Below are positions 54,722-64,000 of a DNA stretch of 64,000 bases, in pieces. The DNA is taken from NCBI RefSeq assembly GCF_015706575.1, contig NW_024037062.1, positions 8,490,811 through 8,554,810 of the forward strand, given 5' to 3'. A program made the position numbers and the translations under genes. Source of the DNA: Patiria miniata. Taxonomy: Eukaryota; Echinodermata; Asteroidea; Valvatida; Asterinidae. Numbering within the stretch: position 1 is the first letter of the stretch; each line of letters starts with the position of its first letter. Below the pieces are notes generated by a model. It searched no databases, was not told the DNA's origin, and worked only from the letters and a program-made list of their open reading frames with translations.

Positions 54722-56064
54722 TATCGAGCGAAGATAGCCAGGTTCCTTCCGAGAATACTCGGGTGTAACAATTTTACTATACCAGAAGTAATGTGCAGTG
54801 GAATTCTGCACAGGAGGCTATCGCGGAAAATGTTGAGGGGGGGGGGGGCGGTTTCCTCCCCCGGCCCCCTTAGGGTTAACAGAGCCGGCTATAAACATCT
54901 CTTAAATAAGTAGTCCAATGCATTCAACATTAATCATGCCCGCAATTACTTTTGAACGAATAGAATTATCATGTTCTCTGTTTTTCCCTTTCAATTCAAT
55001 TCAGCATATTCAAAATCACGTAAAATTTTAACACTTAGACTAATACAAGCCGAGTTATGTAAGCTGGGAAAACGGGAACAAATCAACAAATTGCAAAAAA
55101 TTAAAAGTGCAATCCTCCACTTTTGGCAATTTTAAAGGGCCAATTTAATTTCAGGAACATTGTTTTCAGCTTTTGTGTTTGTAATTATTGTTTTGGTATG
55201 TGCTGAAAACATTTTTTTTTCAGGCAAAACAAAAATAAGTAGACCTTCTTATAACTGCATTCCGCATGCAAACCTGCATGGGCATGTGTTTTAAACCTAA
55301 GATTTTGTTTAAGTAAGAATTTGTATTGGCAATGGTTACAATTGTAATGACATACATGAAACACACTAGAGGTGAAACAAAAGGATTTACTAAACAAAAA
55401 ATAAGGGACGTTTCTTTATTTCCTCTATTTAAATAACTTATGTCTAGGCTGGACCAGAGTGAGAAAAAATGGTCTGGAGCCGAAAAATAGTTACATACAA
55501 TTTGTGCACATGGAGACTTTGAGGGCCATGTACAGGGGGGTTAACGGTCTCAAATAATTTGTTAAGTGTTTTTCCCTTAATTCCCATGAGTCACTACATA
55601 TTTTGAGGGGGGCAGCTCAAAAAGCATGGGCTAATACCCACCCCTAGTTATATATGTTTGTATGCAAAATATTTTCTTTAACCTTTGCAGTATAAATTTG
55701 TAGGACTGGTTGATCTAAGTACTTTAAACATACATGTTTCATTATAGGACTGGATATTCTTCTTACATGACGAAAAACCTGGTTTCACGTGGAACATTGA
55801 CACCGTTCCTGTGTTACACGTGAAATTGGTGACTTATTTGTGCCATATTTCTGTTGGTTTTCGTCGAAAATGTCTCAAATTCATGGGCCTATATGATATA
55901 AAGCAGTGAAGATACTTGTGTCTGTTATGAACATTTGAATTTTCAATGGAAGGCTTATATTGAGAAATATAGCGCAAATAAGTTTCTAGTTTCACGTGTA
56001 ACAGGGAAAACCATGGTGTCCCCCAAATGTCCGTTACTGCTGCTGCTGTTTTGCCATAGTCTCA

Positions 56065-56205
56065 TCATAGAACCGTTGGCATTCTCTTGTGTGCCTTTGC
56101 TCTTGCCACGGCCATTCCTCCATCCGTCCACTTCTTGATGTTATCGATCCATCCTGTTTTCCTACGTCCTGGCCTGGCCTTCCCTTCTACTTCTCCTTCT
56201 GTTCA
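56065..56205 (-). pseudogene. LINE C-terminal fragment in tandem unit 1
   Basis: The minus frame KARPGRRKTGWIDNIKKWTD then GGMAVARAKAHKRMPTVL ends in TGA. It matches the closing RPRKRWIDNIKEWTG-type motif of non-LTR retrotransposon polyproteins. Only the tail survives. Repeats at about 58216-58356 and 60365-60505. Confidence 0.6.
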
Positions 56206-56596
56206 TTATCACATCATTCATATACAAGAGAATTATAGACTAATAATCCGCTGGGACGTCATTCCGCTAAGGATGCAGCTGGCCGGAACATACTATCATG
56301 TACAACCGCCCTTTACTACACGTACACGTATATCGAGCGAAGATAGCCAGGTTCCTTCCGAGAATACTCGGGTGTAACAATTTTACTATACCAGAAGTAA
56401 TGTGCAGTGGAATTCTGCACAGGATGAACTCGAAGATAAACTATGAGGTATGGGAAGACCATTCACATCATCAGACCAGGTTGATGAATGTATGGAAGAC
56501 TAGGTCCCAGACTATAGTCTAGTCGACTAGGCAAATCTGACGCTATATTTGGACAATATACCACCAAAGCAGACAGCCACGATGATTGATGTTTAA

Positions 56597-57023
56597 CCCT
56601 AAAGGGGCCGGGTTATTTTGACCATCTCTCAGCCGGGGGGCGGCGCCCTAAGATCTCAGTTATCGAGCGACGAAAAATTTTGAAACTCTGCACATGGATA
56701 GAGCAACTCTTCCTAAACATACCCAAGAAATTTCATGACTATAGGTCAAAGGGTTTTGGAATTATGGCTAATTAATTATTCATATGTACGAATGGCAAAT
56801 CTGCCCTGTGTACACGACGTATATTCGAAAATTCAGCTTTCGCCGGAAAAATTTTCGCTACGCGGCAACCCGTGGTCCGATTTTTATGTTTTTGGTATCA
56901 AAAGATGCGCAAAGCTCGAGGCTAAAAAGTCATAACAGCTCGGGTCGCGAAATTTTTTTTTTTAGAGGCTATCGCGGAAAATGTTGAGGGGGGGGGCGGT
57001 TTCCGCCCCCGGCCCCCTTAGGG
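56597..57023. mobile_element. TTAA-flanked MITE, copy in unit 1
   Basis: CCCTAAAGGGGCCGGG at the left and its near-inverse CCCCCGGCCCCCTTAGGG at the right, each bordered by TTAA (56593-56596 and 57024-57027). TTAA target duplications point to piggyBac- or Kolobok-type mobilisation. No transposase. A left-truncated copy ends at 54875. Confidence 0.7.
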
Positions 57024-58215
57024 TTAACAGAGCCGGCTATAAACATCTCTTAAATAAGTAGTCCAATGCATTCAACATTAATCATGCCCGCAATTACTTT
57101 TGAACGAATAGAATTATCATGTTCTCTGTTTTTCCCTTTCAAATCAATTCAGCATATTCAAAATCACGTAAAATTTTAACACTTAGACTAATACAAGCCG
57201 AGTTATGTAAGCTGGGAAAACGGGAACAAATCAACAAATCGCAAAAAAATTAAAAGTGCAATCCTCCACTTTTGGCAATTTTAAAGGGCCAATTTAATTT
57301 CAGGAACATTGTTTTCAGCTTTTGTGTTTGTAATTATTGTTTTGGTATGTGCTGAAAACATTTTTTTTTTTCAGGCAAAACAAAAATAAGTAGACCTTCT
57401 TATAACTGCATTCCGCATGCAAACCTGCATGGGCATGTGTTTTAAACCTAAGATTTTGTTTAAGTAAGAATTTGTATTGGCAATGGTTACAATTGTAATG
57501 ACATACATGAAACACACTAGAGGTGAAACAAAAGGATTTACTAAACAAAAAATAAGGGACGTTTCTTTATTTCCTCTATTTAAATAACTTATGTCTAGGC
57601 TGGACCAGAGTGAGAGAAAATGGTCTGGAGCCGAAAAATAGTTACATACAATTTGTGCACATGGAGACTTTGAGGGCCATGTACAGGGGGGTTAACGGTC
57701 TCAAATAATTTGTTAAGTGTTTTTCCCTTAATTCACATGAGTCACTACATATTTTGAGGGGGGCAGCTCAAAAAGCATGGGCTAATACCCACCCCTAGTT
57801 ATATATGTTTGTATGCAAAATATTTTCTTTAACCTTTGCAGTATAAATTTGTAGGACTGGTTGATCTAAGTACTTTAAACATACATTTTTCATTATAGGA
57901 CTGGATATTCTTCTTACATGACGAAAAACCTGGTTTCACGTGGAACATTGACACCGTTCCTGTGTTACACGTGAAATTGGTGACTTATTTGTGCCATATT
58001 TCTGTTGGTTTTCGTCGAAAATGTCTCAAATTCATGGGCCTATATGATATAAAGCAGTGAAGATACTTGTGTCTGTTATGAACATTTGAATTTTCAATGG
58101 AAGGCTTATATTGAGAAATATAGCGCAAATAAGTTTCTAGTTTCACGTGTAACAGGGAAAACCATGGTGTCCCCCAAATGTCCGTTACTGCTGCTGCTGT
58201 TTTGCCATAGTCTCA

Positions 58216-58356
58216 TCATAGAACCGTTGGCATTCTCTTGTGTGCCTTTGCTCTTGCCACGGCCATTCCTCAATCCGTCCACTTCCTGATGTTATCGATC
58301 CATCCTGTTTTCCTACGTCCTGGCCTGGCCTTCCCTTCTACTTCTCCTTCTGTTCA
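58216..58356 (-). pseudogene. LINE C-terminal fragment in tandem unit 2
   Basis: Repeat of the fragment at 56065-56205; a G-to-D-type and a P-to-Q-type change are the only visible differences. Confidence 0.55.
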
Positions 58357-58747
58357 TTATCACATCATTCATATACAAGAGAATTATAGACTAATAATCC
58401 GCTGGGACGTCATTCCGCTAAGGATGCAGCTGGCCGGAACATACTATCATGTACAACCGCCCTTTACTACACGTACACGTATATCGAGCGAAGATAGCCA
58501 GGTTCCTTCCGAGAATACTCGGGTGTAACAATTTTACTATACCAGAAGTAATGTGCAGTGGAATTCTGCACAGGATGAACTCGAAGATAAACTATGAGGT
58601 ATGGGAAGACCATTCACATCATCAGACCAGGTTGATGAATGTATGGAAGACTAGGTCCCAGACTATAGTCTAGTCGACTAGGCAAATCTGACGCTATATT
58701 TGGACAATATACCACCAAAGCAGACAGCCACGATGATTGATGTTTAA

Positions 58748-59173
58748 CCCTAAAGGGGCCGGGTTATTTTGACCATCTCTCAGCCGGGGGGCGGCGCCCT
58801 AAGATCTCAGTTATCGAGCGACGAAAAATTTTGAAACTCTGCACATGGATAGAGCAACTCTTCCTAAACATACCCAAGAAATTTCATGACTATAGGTCAA
58901 AGGGTTTTGGAATTATGGCTAATTAATTATTCATATGTACGAATGGCAAATCTGCCCTGTGTACACGACGTATATTCGAAAATTCAGCTTTCGCCGGAAA
59001 AATTTTCGCTACGCGGCAACCCGTGGTCCGATTTTTATGTTTTTGGTATCAAAAGATGCGCAAAGCTCGAGGCTAAAAAGTCATAACAGCTCGGGTCGCG
59101 AAATTTTTTTTTTAGAGGCTATCGCGGAAAATGTTGAGGGGGGGGGCGGTTTCCGCCCCCGGCCCCCTTAGGG
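58748..59173. mobile_element. TTAA-flanked MITE, copy in unit 2
   Basis: Same ends as 56597-57023, with TTAA at 58744-58747 and 59174-59177. It was copied as part of the tandem unit, not inserted separately. Confidence 0.7.
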
Positions 59174-60364
59174 TTAACAGAGCCGGCTATAAACATCTCT
59201 TAAATAAGTAGTCCAATGCATTCAACATTAATCATGCCCGCAATTACTTTTGAACGAATAGAATTATCATGTTCTCTGTTTTTCCCTTTCAAATCAATTC
59301 AGCATATTCAAAATCACGTAAAATGTTAACACTTAGACTAATACAAGCCGAGTTATGTAAGCTGGGAAAACGGGAACAAATCAACAAATCGCAAAAAAAT
59401 TGAAAGTGCAATCCTCCACTTTTGGCAATTTTAAAGGGCCAATTTAATTTCAGGAACATTGTTTTCAGCTTTTGTGTTTGTAATTATTGTTTTGGTATGT
59501 GCTGAAAACATTTTTTTTTTCAGGCAAAACAAAAATAAGTAGACCTTCTTATAACTGCATTCCGCATGCAAACCTGCATGGGCATGTGTTTTAAACCTAA
59601 GATTTTGTTTAAGTAAGAATTTGTATTGGCAATGGTTACAATTGTAATGACATACATGAAACAAACTAGAGGTGAAACAAAAGGATTTACTAAACAAAAA
59701 ATAAGGGACGTTTCTTTATTTCCTCTATTTAAATAACTTATGTCTAGGCTGGACCAGAGTGAGAGAAAATGGTCTGGAGCCGAAAAATAGTTACATACAA
59801 TTTGTGCACATGGAGACTTTGAGGGCCATGTACAGGGGGGTTAACAGTCTCAAATAATTTGTTAAGTGTTTTTCCCTTAATTCCCATGAGTCACTACATA
59901 TTTTGAGGGGGGCAGCTCAAAAAGCATGGGCTAATACCCACCCCTAGTTATATATGTTTGTATGCAAAATATTTTCTTTAACCTTTGCAGTATAAATTTG
60001 TAGGACTGGTTGATCTAAGTACTTTAAACATACATTTTTCATTTTCGGACTGGATATTCTTCTTACATGACGAAAAACCTGGTTTCACGTGGAACATGGA
60101 CACCGTTCCTGTGTTACACGTGAAATTGGTGACTTATTTGTGCCATATTTCTGTTGGTTTTCGTCGAAAATGTCTCAAATTCATGGGCCTATATGATATA
60201 AAGCAGTGAAGATACTTGTGTCTGTTATGAACATTTGAATTTTCAATGGAAGGCTTATATTGAGAAATATAGCGCAAATAAGTTTCTAGTTTCACGTGTA
60301 ACAGGAAAAACCATGGTGTCCCCCAAATGTCCGTTACTGCTGCTGCTGTTTTGCCATAGTCTCA

Positions 60365-60505
60365 TCATAGAACCGTTGGCATTCTCTTGTGTGCCTTTGC
60401 TCTTGCCACGGCCATTCCTCAATCCGTCCACTTCCTGATGTTATCGATCCATCCTGTTTTCCTACGTCCTTGCCTGGCCTTCCCTTCTACTTCTCCTTCT
60501 GTTCA
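60365..60505 (-). pseudogene. LINE C-terminal fragment in tandem unit 3
   Basis: Third copy of the 56065-56205 fragment, in the truncated last unit. Confidence 0.55.
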
Positions 60506-60627
60506 TTATCACATCATTCATATACAAGAGAATTATAGACTAATAATCCGCTGGGACGTCATTCCGCTAAGGATGCAGCTGGCCGGAACATACTATCATG
60601 TACAACCGCCCTTTACTACACGTACAC

Positions 60628-61231
60628 CTACTGCTGGTGCTGCTGCACGTCTTCAATACCGTAGAAACCTTAGAACATCAACGCCATTTGCGCCGTGCAG
60701 ACTGCTCCCAAACCCAACCCATGGGCCCCGCTCGGTTTTATGGCGCCGACCGACCCGCCAGTCGCATTGTAGGTAATAATGGCTTCTTGTGTGCTTTTTA
60801 TAAGACGTTAGCCTGGTACTGACTAACCCCACACACAGCCTCCCTACTCTGCCTGGATGCAGTTTAGCGTCAATGTCCGTTACAGTGTGAAGCAAAATAT
60901 CTTTTGGTGCCATTATATCTGTTAGCTTTCTTTGAAAATTTCTGAATCTTATAAATTCCATAAGCTAATAAATGGCACTTATTATTCTATAACATTCAGA
61001 CATTTTCAGATGGACATATTGCACCAAATAGTGCTTATGTCCTTATTTAGAGGTTGGTTCCCCATTTCACGTAAAACCAGTAACTTGTATGCACCATATA
61101 ATCTTAAGTATTTCATTAAAATGTCTCAATTTCTTTTAGTATGTAGTCATACCAATTAGTTTATAGAATAAATGAATTTCAAACTTTTTTAGTGTAATGT
61201 TGCAGGATATTTATGACCAAAAAAACAGTGA
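60628..61231. other. GLF3 intron 1 after the array
   Basis: Sequence unique within the window; short open frames only. No gene seen. Confidence 0.4.
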
Positions 61232-61281
61232 TTTTACGTGTAACGGGGCTACCAAATTTGGTGTCCCCTTTACACGTGAAA
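61232..61281. repeat. 50-bp near-perfect palindrome
   Basis: Arms of 25 bp around the centre CCAAATTTGG: TTTTACGTGTAAC, GGGG, then ACCAAA pair with TTTGGT, CCCC, TTACACGTGAAA. Four positions mismatch, two of them G-T. Related half-motifs (TTTCACGTGTAACAGGG, TGTTACACGTGAAA) occur in every 2.15-kb unit, for example near 55820 and 55990. Confidence 0.75.
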
Positions 61282-61547
61282 CAATGATTTTCATCATGTA
61301 TGAAGAAGATACATTTGCTTTTAACGATTCATGTTTTGAGTGACAAGGACAAACCATTACCACATACTGAGACTGTCAAGAGTGCAGAAAATACTTTATG
61401 TACAAAGTTATGCATATAAATATGTATTGGTATACCCTTATTTATGGAAATACCCATATACAGTGTTAAAGTTGCTCTCCGTGTGCTAGTTTCCGCATTC
61501 CACCACGATTTGATTTTTTAGAATTGCTTTTTTTTTCTTCTAGTAAT

Positions 61548-61761
61548 AACAAAGTTCTTGACGTTTGAATTAGACATCAGAGACTTCCACAGAGACACTA
61601 CCAAAGATGTGAAAATTGCCCCAGTTGAAATAAAACATATATATCGAAATTTGTTTTCTGAAGACCACAGGCACAGCAAAAATAAGCAACGTGTTTTTAG
61701 TACCAAAACAATTACCGTCTCTAATACAATCCTGTTCTCTTATACACACACACTGATCTGA
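61548..61761 (+). other. Exon-like open frame with strong acceptor, unidentified
   Basis: A long T tract and TTCTTCTAG precede an open frame reading ITKFLTFELDIRDFHRDTTK then DVKIAPVEIKHIYRNLFSED. It is protein-like but not recognised, and no consensus donor follows. It may be a TE or exon relic within GLF3 intron 1. Confidence 0.25.
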
Positions 61762-61874
61762 TACACCGTGCCCTCTGGAGACATGCACACAATAGGGAAC
61801 AAAAGATTGTATACGTCTCCACAGGGCAATTTCTATAGATGAATACGTCTCCACAAGGTTTTCACGAAATAGAT

Positions 61875-62045
61875 ATATGGATTTTACTAAATAATTTGGA
61901 ATTTCCAAGGTATGTTGATGGTAGAGTTTTAGAAAAGGGATATTAAGTCCGAATTTCAGCCAAGGAAATTAATTCTGGTTAAAATAAGAGCATTTTGAAA
62001 CTGTACTTTCAAACTCGAAAACTTTAGTACACGAGAACAAAGAAA
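61875..62045. repeat. Intragenic duplicate block, copy 2
   Basis: Partner of 52060-52255. The following 62050-62150 (AAGTATAGTGC on the minus strand, GGTTGCCTTTTGGATAAGTG) is conserved with the 3' ends of the other GLF introns. Confidence 0.7.
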
Positions 62046-62169
62046 TGTCTCCTCAAGGATAAACATTTCAGTATGTTTGCACTATACTTGTTTACATCTG
62101 GTTGCCTTTTGGATAAGTGTCCTTATCATAAACAATTATAAGTCATTGCAATTCTTTTGCTCATTGCAG

Positions 62170-64000
62170 GGATAGACAGAGGCCGGGCACCATCTGTACC
62201 CAATTACATACAGACCCGCAGGGAACATGAGAAACAGTCTTTTCATCGTCATCATCGAATCGTCATCATCGGCTCCGGACCTACCGCTCTGGGTGCTGCT
62301 AAAAGACTGTACGATCTCGGCCAAGGCAAAAACAACAGCGTGATCACTATCCTGGAAGAGCTAGGCAAACCAGGAGGTCTAGCCTCGTCCGTCAGGGATG
62401 ATAAAGGCTTTCTCTGGGACGTCGGAGTTCACGTCGTATTCTCCCATTACACCTATTTTGATCGAGTCCTGAACATGGCAGTACCCGAGTGGAACTACCG
62501 GCGCAGGGGGTCATTTGCCTTCATGAAAGGATCAGATGACACGAGGAGGTTCATTCCTTATCCAGTTCAGAACAACATCCACGTCATGGATAAAGTTGAT
62601 CAGCAGAAAAGCCTGAAAGGCTTAGAGGAGATTACCAAAAATCCCAGCACCCGTAAACCCAACAATTTCGACGAGTGGCTGCTGCAAAAATTCGGAGAGG
62701 GTCTCACTGACGTCTTTATGAGGAAATACAACCGGAAAATCTGGACAGTTGACACCAAAGAAATGAACTCGGCCTGGGTTGGAGAGAGGGTTGCCGTACC
62801 AGACATTGAAGAGATCAAGACAAAGATTAAAGAGGTAGATAACGGGACAGACGCCAAGGATTCCGATTGGGGACCGAACCGTTTCTTTCGTTTCCCCAAA
62901 TATAATGGGACTGGTGGAATTTGGGAGTCAGTTGCAAGAATGCTTCCAAGCCACTGGTTCAGATTTCACGAAAAGGTAACTGCAATTAATATTGACCGAA
63001 AAATCATCACTGTCGAGGCTGGAACTGGCGTTAAGACGCATTACTCATTAGCATACGATACCCTTATATCGACGGCCCCCTTAGATGTTTTTACATCATT
63101 GTTGCAAAGCAACGATATTTCCCTATGGCAGATGCAAGAGCTAGCATCACAGCTGGTGCACACGCACACCCACATCGTAGGCATCGGCCTCACCGGTCAA
63201 CTGCCAAGGATCCTCACTGGTAAATCTTGGGTTTATTTCCCGGATTCAGATTCTCCTTTCTACCGCGTGACAATGTTCTCCAATTATTCAGATGACCATG
63301 TCCCAAAACCTGGAGAATACTGGTCGCTTATGTGCGAAATAGCCGAACCACAGAAAAGTTCTAATCGAGCGTATTGGAGTAAGGAAAGCTTGATCAAAGA
63401 ATCCATTCAAGCCTTAGTCTTGTACGGGTTTATCACTGCTGATATGGTAGTCTCCAAACACTACCGTCGCTTGGATCATGGATACCCCGTCCCTTCACTA
63501 AAAAGGGATATGATCCTTGACACGATACAACCTTGGCTGAAAATCAAAGACATCTACTCCCGTGGACGGTTTGGAGGTTGGAGATACGAGGTTGCGAATC
63601 AAGATCATTCCTTCATGCAAGGGGTCGAGGCCGTGGACAAGTTCCTGAGCAACGTTCCGGAGTTAACTTACCCGGATCCGAATCTCGCCAACTCCAAGAA
63701 AAACACGGATCGCACCATACCTTTGGATTATGAATTCGTCATCGCCCATTATAACGAGAATCTTGATTGGATGAAGCCTTACGCCAACCACACCCTCATC
63801 TACACCAAGGGGAACGAACTGGGTCCACCATTCCAGTTCTACGGTTGGGAACGGCTGAAAAATGTCGGCCGAGAGGCCCACGCGTATCTTACTCACATCA
63901 CCACTTACTACGATCGGCTAGCCAATGTGACCGTCTTTCTTCAGGCGGACAACCTGAAAGGAACTTGCTGGAAAAGCGTGCCGGTGTACATATCGAATGC
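62170..64000 (+). CDS. glf: GLF3 exon 2 (partial): UDP-galactopyranose mutase fused to a DUF3431 domain
   Basis: After the TTGCAG acceptor the frame is open to the last base of the window with no stop, so the 3' end is missing. It encodes IDRGRAPSVPN, then GSGPTALGAAKRLYDLGQG, PGGLASSV, DVGVHVVFSHYTYF, PYPVQNNI, GERVAVPD, FPDSDSPFYRVTMFSNY and GRFGGWRYEVANQDHSF. All UGM substrate-contact residues found in GLF1 are present. The DUF3431 part begins FVIAHYNENLDWMKPYAN and is the most diverged section: TVFLQADN replaces TVFAQGDN, and the residues after it differ (LKGTCWKSVPVYIS). UGM is well conserved while the C-terminal domain drifts, which suggests a changed second function. Opposite strand to GLF1 and GLF2. 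Confidence 0.9.

Larger units (their letters stand above)
54722..60627 (+). repeat. Large tandem array, 2.15-kb unit, about 2.7 copies, in GLF3 intron 1
   Basis: The phrase AGGCTATCGCGGAAAATG starts units at 54815, 56966 and 59116, giving periods of 2,151 and 2,150 bp. The last copy breaks off at 60627. A 93-bp piece of the unit (matching 56331-56421) precedes the first copy at 54722-54814. Copies differ at only a few sites, so the array is recent. No complete gene is in the unit. Confidence 0.92.

Noticed and set aside
55185..55397. A 70-codon minus-strand frame repeated in each 2.15-kb unit
   Set aside because: It repeats because the DNA repeats; no motif, and frame length changes between units through A/T-run differences.

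Overview
This is a eukaryotic nuclear window. The genes have spliced exons with GT/AG borders, the introns are long, and most of the DNA is transposable elements. The density of TACATGTACA-type words, the TE mix (Ty3/gypsy, hAT-like, LINE tails, TTAA-flanked MITE) and a UDP-galactopyranose mutase gene suggest a marine invertebrate, perhaps an echinoderm, hemichordate or lancelet. The sequence alone does not settle the species.

The only host genes I can support are three copies of one two-exon gene, called GLF1, GLF2 and GLF3 here. Exon 1 (about 97-100 nt) encodes a short basic N-terminus and one hydrophobic segment. A phase-1 intron of 6.5, 9.2 or 13.7 kb follows. Exon 2 (about 2.2 kb) encodes a complete eukaryotic-type UDP-galactopyranose mutase fused to a C-terminal DUF3431-type domain. 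GLF1 (exon 2 at 14457-16627, exon 1 at 23094-23190) and GLF2 (29728-31934 and 41174-41270) lie in tandem on the minus strand. GLF3 (48369-48468 and 62170 to the window end) is on the plus strand, and its exon 2 runs off the window. The predicted protein resembles a membrane-anchored enzyme that makes UDP-galactofuranose, joined to a domain that might act on the product. This fusion is the most interesting biology in the window.

The window is built from segmental duplicates. Unit A (from before base 1 to about 23.5 kb) and unit B (about 23.6-41.7 kb) share this order: degenerate Ty3 pol, noncoding block, GLF exon 2, intron, exon 1. Unit C starts at about 43.3 kb with the same Ty3 block, and the GLF copy that follows is inverted. 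Because A and B are close copies, several insertions can be compared with an empty site. An hAT-like element at 5458-14431 with an 8-bp target duplication lies just behind the GLF1 stop codon and itself carries a nearly intact Ty3 retrotransposon (5998-13966). An hAT-like MITE (21434-22868) lies in GLF1 intron 1. A 4.4-kb element built of ACTGTAGTTTTACT-type arrays (about 36437-40870) lies in GLF2 intron 1. A 5'-truncated LINE (about 2216-3597) lies in unit A only.

The introns hold further structures: a 1.9-kb long-inverted-repeat element with an exon-like segment, a repeat family full of TGACGTCA sites present in all three first introns, and a 2.15-kb tandem array in GLF3 intron 1 that carries a TTAA-flanked MITE and a LINE tail. 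No tRNA or rRNA genes, CRISPR arrays or bacterial operons were seen. Every other long open frame examined is a TE remnant, an antisense shadow or unidentified.
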